From the NCBI GenBank assembly GCA_003646935.1, contig QMLW01000081.1:1-7481 (forward strand): a DNA stretch of 7,481 nt, written 5' to 3'. Position 1 is the stretch's first letter; each line of letters begins with the position of its first letter. The notes under the pieces were generated by a model. It searched no databases. It was given only the letters and a program-made list of their open reading frames with translations, and was not told where the DNA came from. Shown here piece after piece: positions 6,128 through 7,481 of the stretch. The DNA is from Deltaproteobacteria bacterium. GTDB lineage: Bacteria > Desulfobacterota > DSM-4660 > Desulfatiglandales > B25-G16. The translations under genes and the position numbers were made by a program.

Positions 6128-7011
6128 TTAGATGTTCGTCTGCTCTGCAACGTTTTGAAGGGCCGAACGAATCTCTTCGATGCCTTCTGGGGGTGGTGGC
6201 TTCAGGGGCAACAGTGGCGGGCCTCCATACAGTTCCATCATATCCATCGCTGCTTTGATGCCTCCAGGGCCGTATTTCATGATGGCCTTGGTCATTGGCA
6301 GCAGAATCGATTCTAACCGACGTGCCTTCTCAAAATCTCCGCTACGAAACGCCTTCAGCATCTGGACCCAGAGATCGGGATGGATATTCGCGATCGGCAT
6401 CATCCCACCGGATATTCCCACGAATAGTGCGGGAAGAAACGTGGGTGCATTCCCGGTAAAGATAAGGAAATCAGGTCCTCCCAGCCTTCGAAACTCGGCA
6501 AGCTGAGCTACATTTCCCGTGCCGTCTTTTACGCCCACAACGTTGGGATGCTCAGACAGCTTTCCAACCAGTTCAGCTCCCATGTTGATCCCGGTGAATC
6601 CAGGTGAATTGTAGGGGATGATCGGAATAGGTGAGGCCTCTGCTACTGCTGCGTAATGATCATAGAGGTTATTCACGCTCATGGCGGCCTTGAAGTAGTG
6701 GGGATTTCCGATGAGGGCATAGTCTACACCCAGGTCTGCCGCCTTGCGCGTGAGCCGAATAGTCCCTTTGTGGATTCCTGCCCGGTTCCTGCAACGAGAA
6801 CCTTATCAGAGGCGACAGATTCACGGGCAGTTTCGATCATCGATACTTTTTCATCCTCGGTTAAGAGAACAGCCTCTCCGTTGGACCCAAGCACCAGGTA
6901 GCCGCCTATGCGGGTGGCATTCATCTTCTCGATGTTGAATCGCAGCTTATCCTGGCTTGCCTTCTCATCTTCAATGGGAGTCGAAATAGGTGGGATGATC
7001 CTGTCTTTCAT
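6128..7011 (-). pseudogene. DapA-superfamily aldolase, frameshifted (HOGA-like)
   Basis: Class I aldolase/synthase of the dihydrodipicolinate synthase/N-acetylneuraminate lyase superfamily. The ATG at 7011 (AGGAG 9 nt upstream) opens a frame that reads correctly to STKG (residue 83) and then goes out of frame. Homology resumes with TIRLTRKAADLG in the -1 frame, consistent with one base missing from the GGG run at 6764-6766. Restored, it is 294 aa, normal length. Visible sites are GSNGE (42-46), Y134 in PYNSP and the Schiff-base K162 in VVGVKDGTGN, which align with Tyr133 and Lys161 of E. coli DapA. The DapA substrate-binding Arg138 is replaced by Phe139, and GSNGE plus the C-terminal GGPPLLPL resemble 4-hydroxy-2-oxoglutarate aldolase. 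So a 2-oxo-acid aldolase is more likely than the lysine enzyme. Whether the break is a real mutation, a sequencing error or recoding is open. Confidence 0.85.
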
Positions 7012-7067
7012 GCTGGTTCTCTCCTCTCTTAATTGGAATTGACTGGAACTCCCTTTTTACATGCAGA

Positions 7068-7096
7068 AGTATAGGCGATTTCGCCTTGTGTGCCAA
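7068..7096 (-). promoter_or_regulatory. Sigma70-type promoter of the aldolase gene
   Basis: On the minus strand TTGGCA (7096-7091, 5/6) and TATACT (7073-7068, 5/6) are separated by exactly 17 nt. Transcription would start near 7061, giving a leader of about 50 nt and an AGGAG SD before ATG 7011. This is the best promoter in the window. Confidence 0.7.
7073..7086. promoter_or_regulatory. Dyad in promoter spacer, possible operator
   Basis: AGGCGA-TT-TCGCCT is a perfect 6+6 inverted repeat filling most of the spacer and touching the -10 box. A regulator bound here would block or realign RNA polymerase. A second small dyad, CACAT-T-ATGTG (7109-7119), lies 12 bp upstream of the -35. No regulator gene is in view, so the operator role is inferred from position alone. 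Confidence 0.45.
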
Positions 7097-7119
7097 GGGT
7101 AAAGTGGACACATTATGTG

Positions 7120-7272
7120 GTAGCCTTACATTAAACCCGTAAATCGGATTGATGAGGGAAGGGCATTCAGGGGCGAGGAAGGTGGATCTGGGGCCATATC
7201 TTCGTGAAAAGGATGCAGTTGCTCGAAAAAAGGTTATACGCCTCCCGTGAACTCGGCTCCCAATGTGAAAAA
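7120..7272. other. Non-coding stretch between transposase remnant and promoter
   Basis: I find no supported gene here. It probably contains the non-coding tail of the decayed element at 7273-7481. The stretch GGGTAAAGTGGACACA (7098-7113) looks like insertion-sequence end DNA to me, but I could not find its matching inverted end in the window. Confidence 0.3.
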
Positions 7273-7481
7273 TTAAGCGGGGCGGCCCTTCGGGTAAACC
7301 TCCGGATACTGGGGGTCAACATAAGGCCACTTATCGGGAGCTGGGAGGTCGAGTCATCAGGAAGGTATTCTTGGGTCTTTTCTATGGCCTTGGGCTGTGG
7401 TCTGGCCTTTAGTTCCCATAAACCTAGGTGCTTGAGGATCTTCTTTACCTGCCCGCCATTGCCCTTGACACACCCTATTAG
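7273..7481 (-). pseudogene. C-terminal remnant of a transposase-like gene (IS91/Y2 type?)
   Basis: The minus strand reads open from the window edge through KKILKHLGLWELKARPQPKA to TSQLP. After a one-base loss at the GGG of 7336-7338, the neighbouring frame continues DKWPYVDPQYPEVYPKGRPA to a TAA at 7275-7273. The two halves join naturally into one tail, and the ILKHLGLW...ARP pattern recalls the C-terminus of IS91/IS801-type (Y2) transposases. Upstream, a CVKGNGG segment looks like a degraded version of the zinc-knuckle region usually found before that helix, perhaps with an internal deletion. The catalytic domain is outside the window or lost. Family assignment is from memory and moderate. 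That the copy is broken is clear from the sequence. Confidence 0.6.

Noticed and set aside
1..7481. CRISPR arrays, tRNA or rRNA genes
   Set aside because: I saw no regularly spaced direct repeats, cloverleaf-like segments or rRNA signatures on either strand.

Overview
The window looks like a chromosomal segment of an anaerobic deltaproteobacterium (Desulfobacterota, perhaps Syntrophobacterales-like). This rests on three things: the gene order xerC-hslV-hslU-argB-argD, which I recall from Geobacter and relatives; a CooT-type nickel protein; and moderate GC content. Phylum is an inference; no rRNA is present. All supported genes lie on the minus strand, so transcription runs from high to low coordinates.

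Layout in transcription order. (1) 7481-7273: the decayed C-terminal end of a transposase-like gene, probably of the IS91/Y2 type, running off the window and carrying an internal frameshift. (2) 7120-7012: a well-formed sigma70-type promoter with dyads in its spacer and just upstream, driving (3) a DapA-superfamily aldolase (7011-6128). This gene is broken by a single missing base at a GGG run, and its substrate-site residues look more like 4-hydroxy-2-oxoglutarate aldolase than lysine-pathway DapA. (4) 6127-5801: a 327-base gap holding a possible promoter, a short hairpin and a clear intrinsic terminator, ending in dyads and a strong ribosome binding site. (5) A two-gene metal operon: cooT (62 aa, Cys2) and an 82-aa protein with a five-histidine N-terminus. 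(6) 5331-5085: a 247-base gap with no convincing gene. (7) The housekeeping cluster xerC (dimer resolution), hslV and hslU (ATP-dependent two-component protease), argB and argD (arginine biosynthesis; argD is cut off by the window edge).

Genes inside the housekeeping cluster are close together (13 nt between hslU and argB; 68 nt between xerC and hslV). Two of the gaps, hslV-hslU and argB-argD, hold paired hairpins, one AT-rich and one GC-rich. The AT-rich arms share the core TAAAATCG/CGATTTTA, which suggests a dispersed palindromic repeat family. A perfect 16-bp palindrome lies between xerC and hslV.

The most interesting part is the cooT/His-rich pair and its leader. The 3' arm of the terminator hairpin upstream of cooT is complementary over 8 nt to the cooT Shine-Dalgarno region, so a terminator / SD-sequestering switch, possibly metal-linked, is conceivable. 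It matches no riboswitch class I can recognise. The ~95-nt transcript ending at that terminator could equally be a free-standing small RNA.
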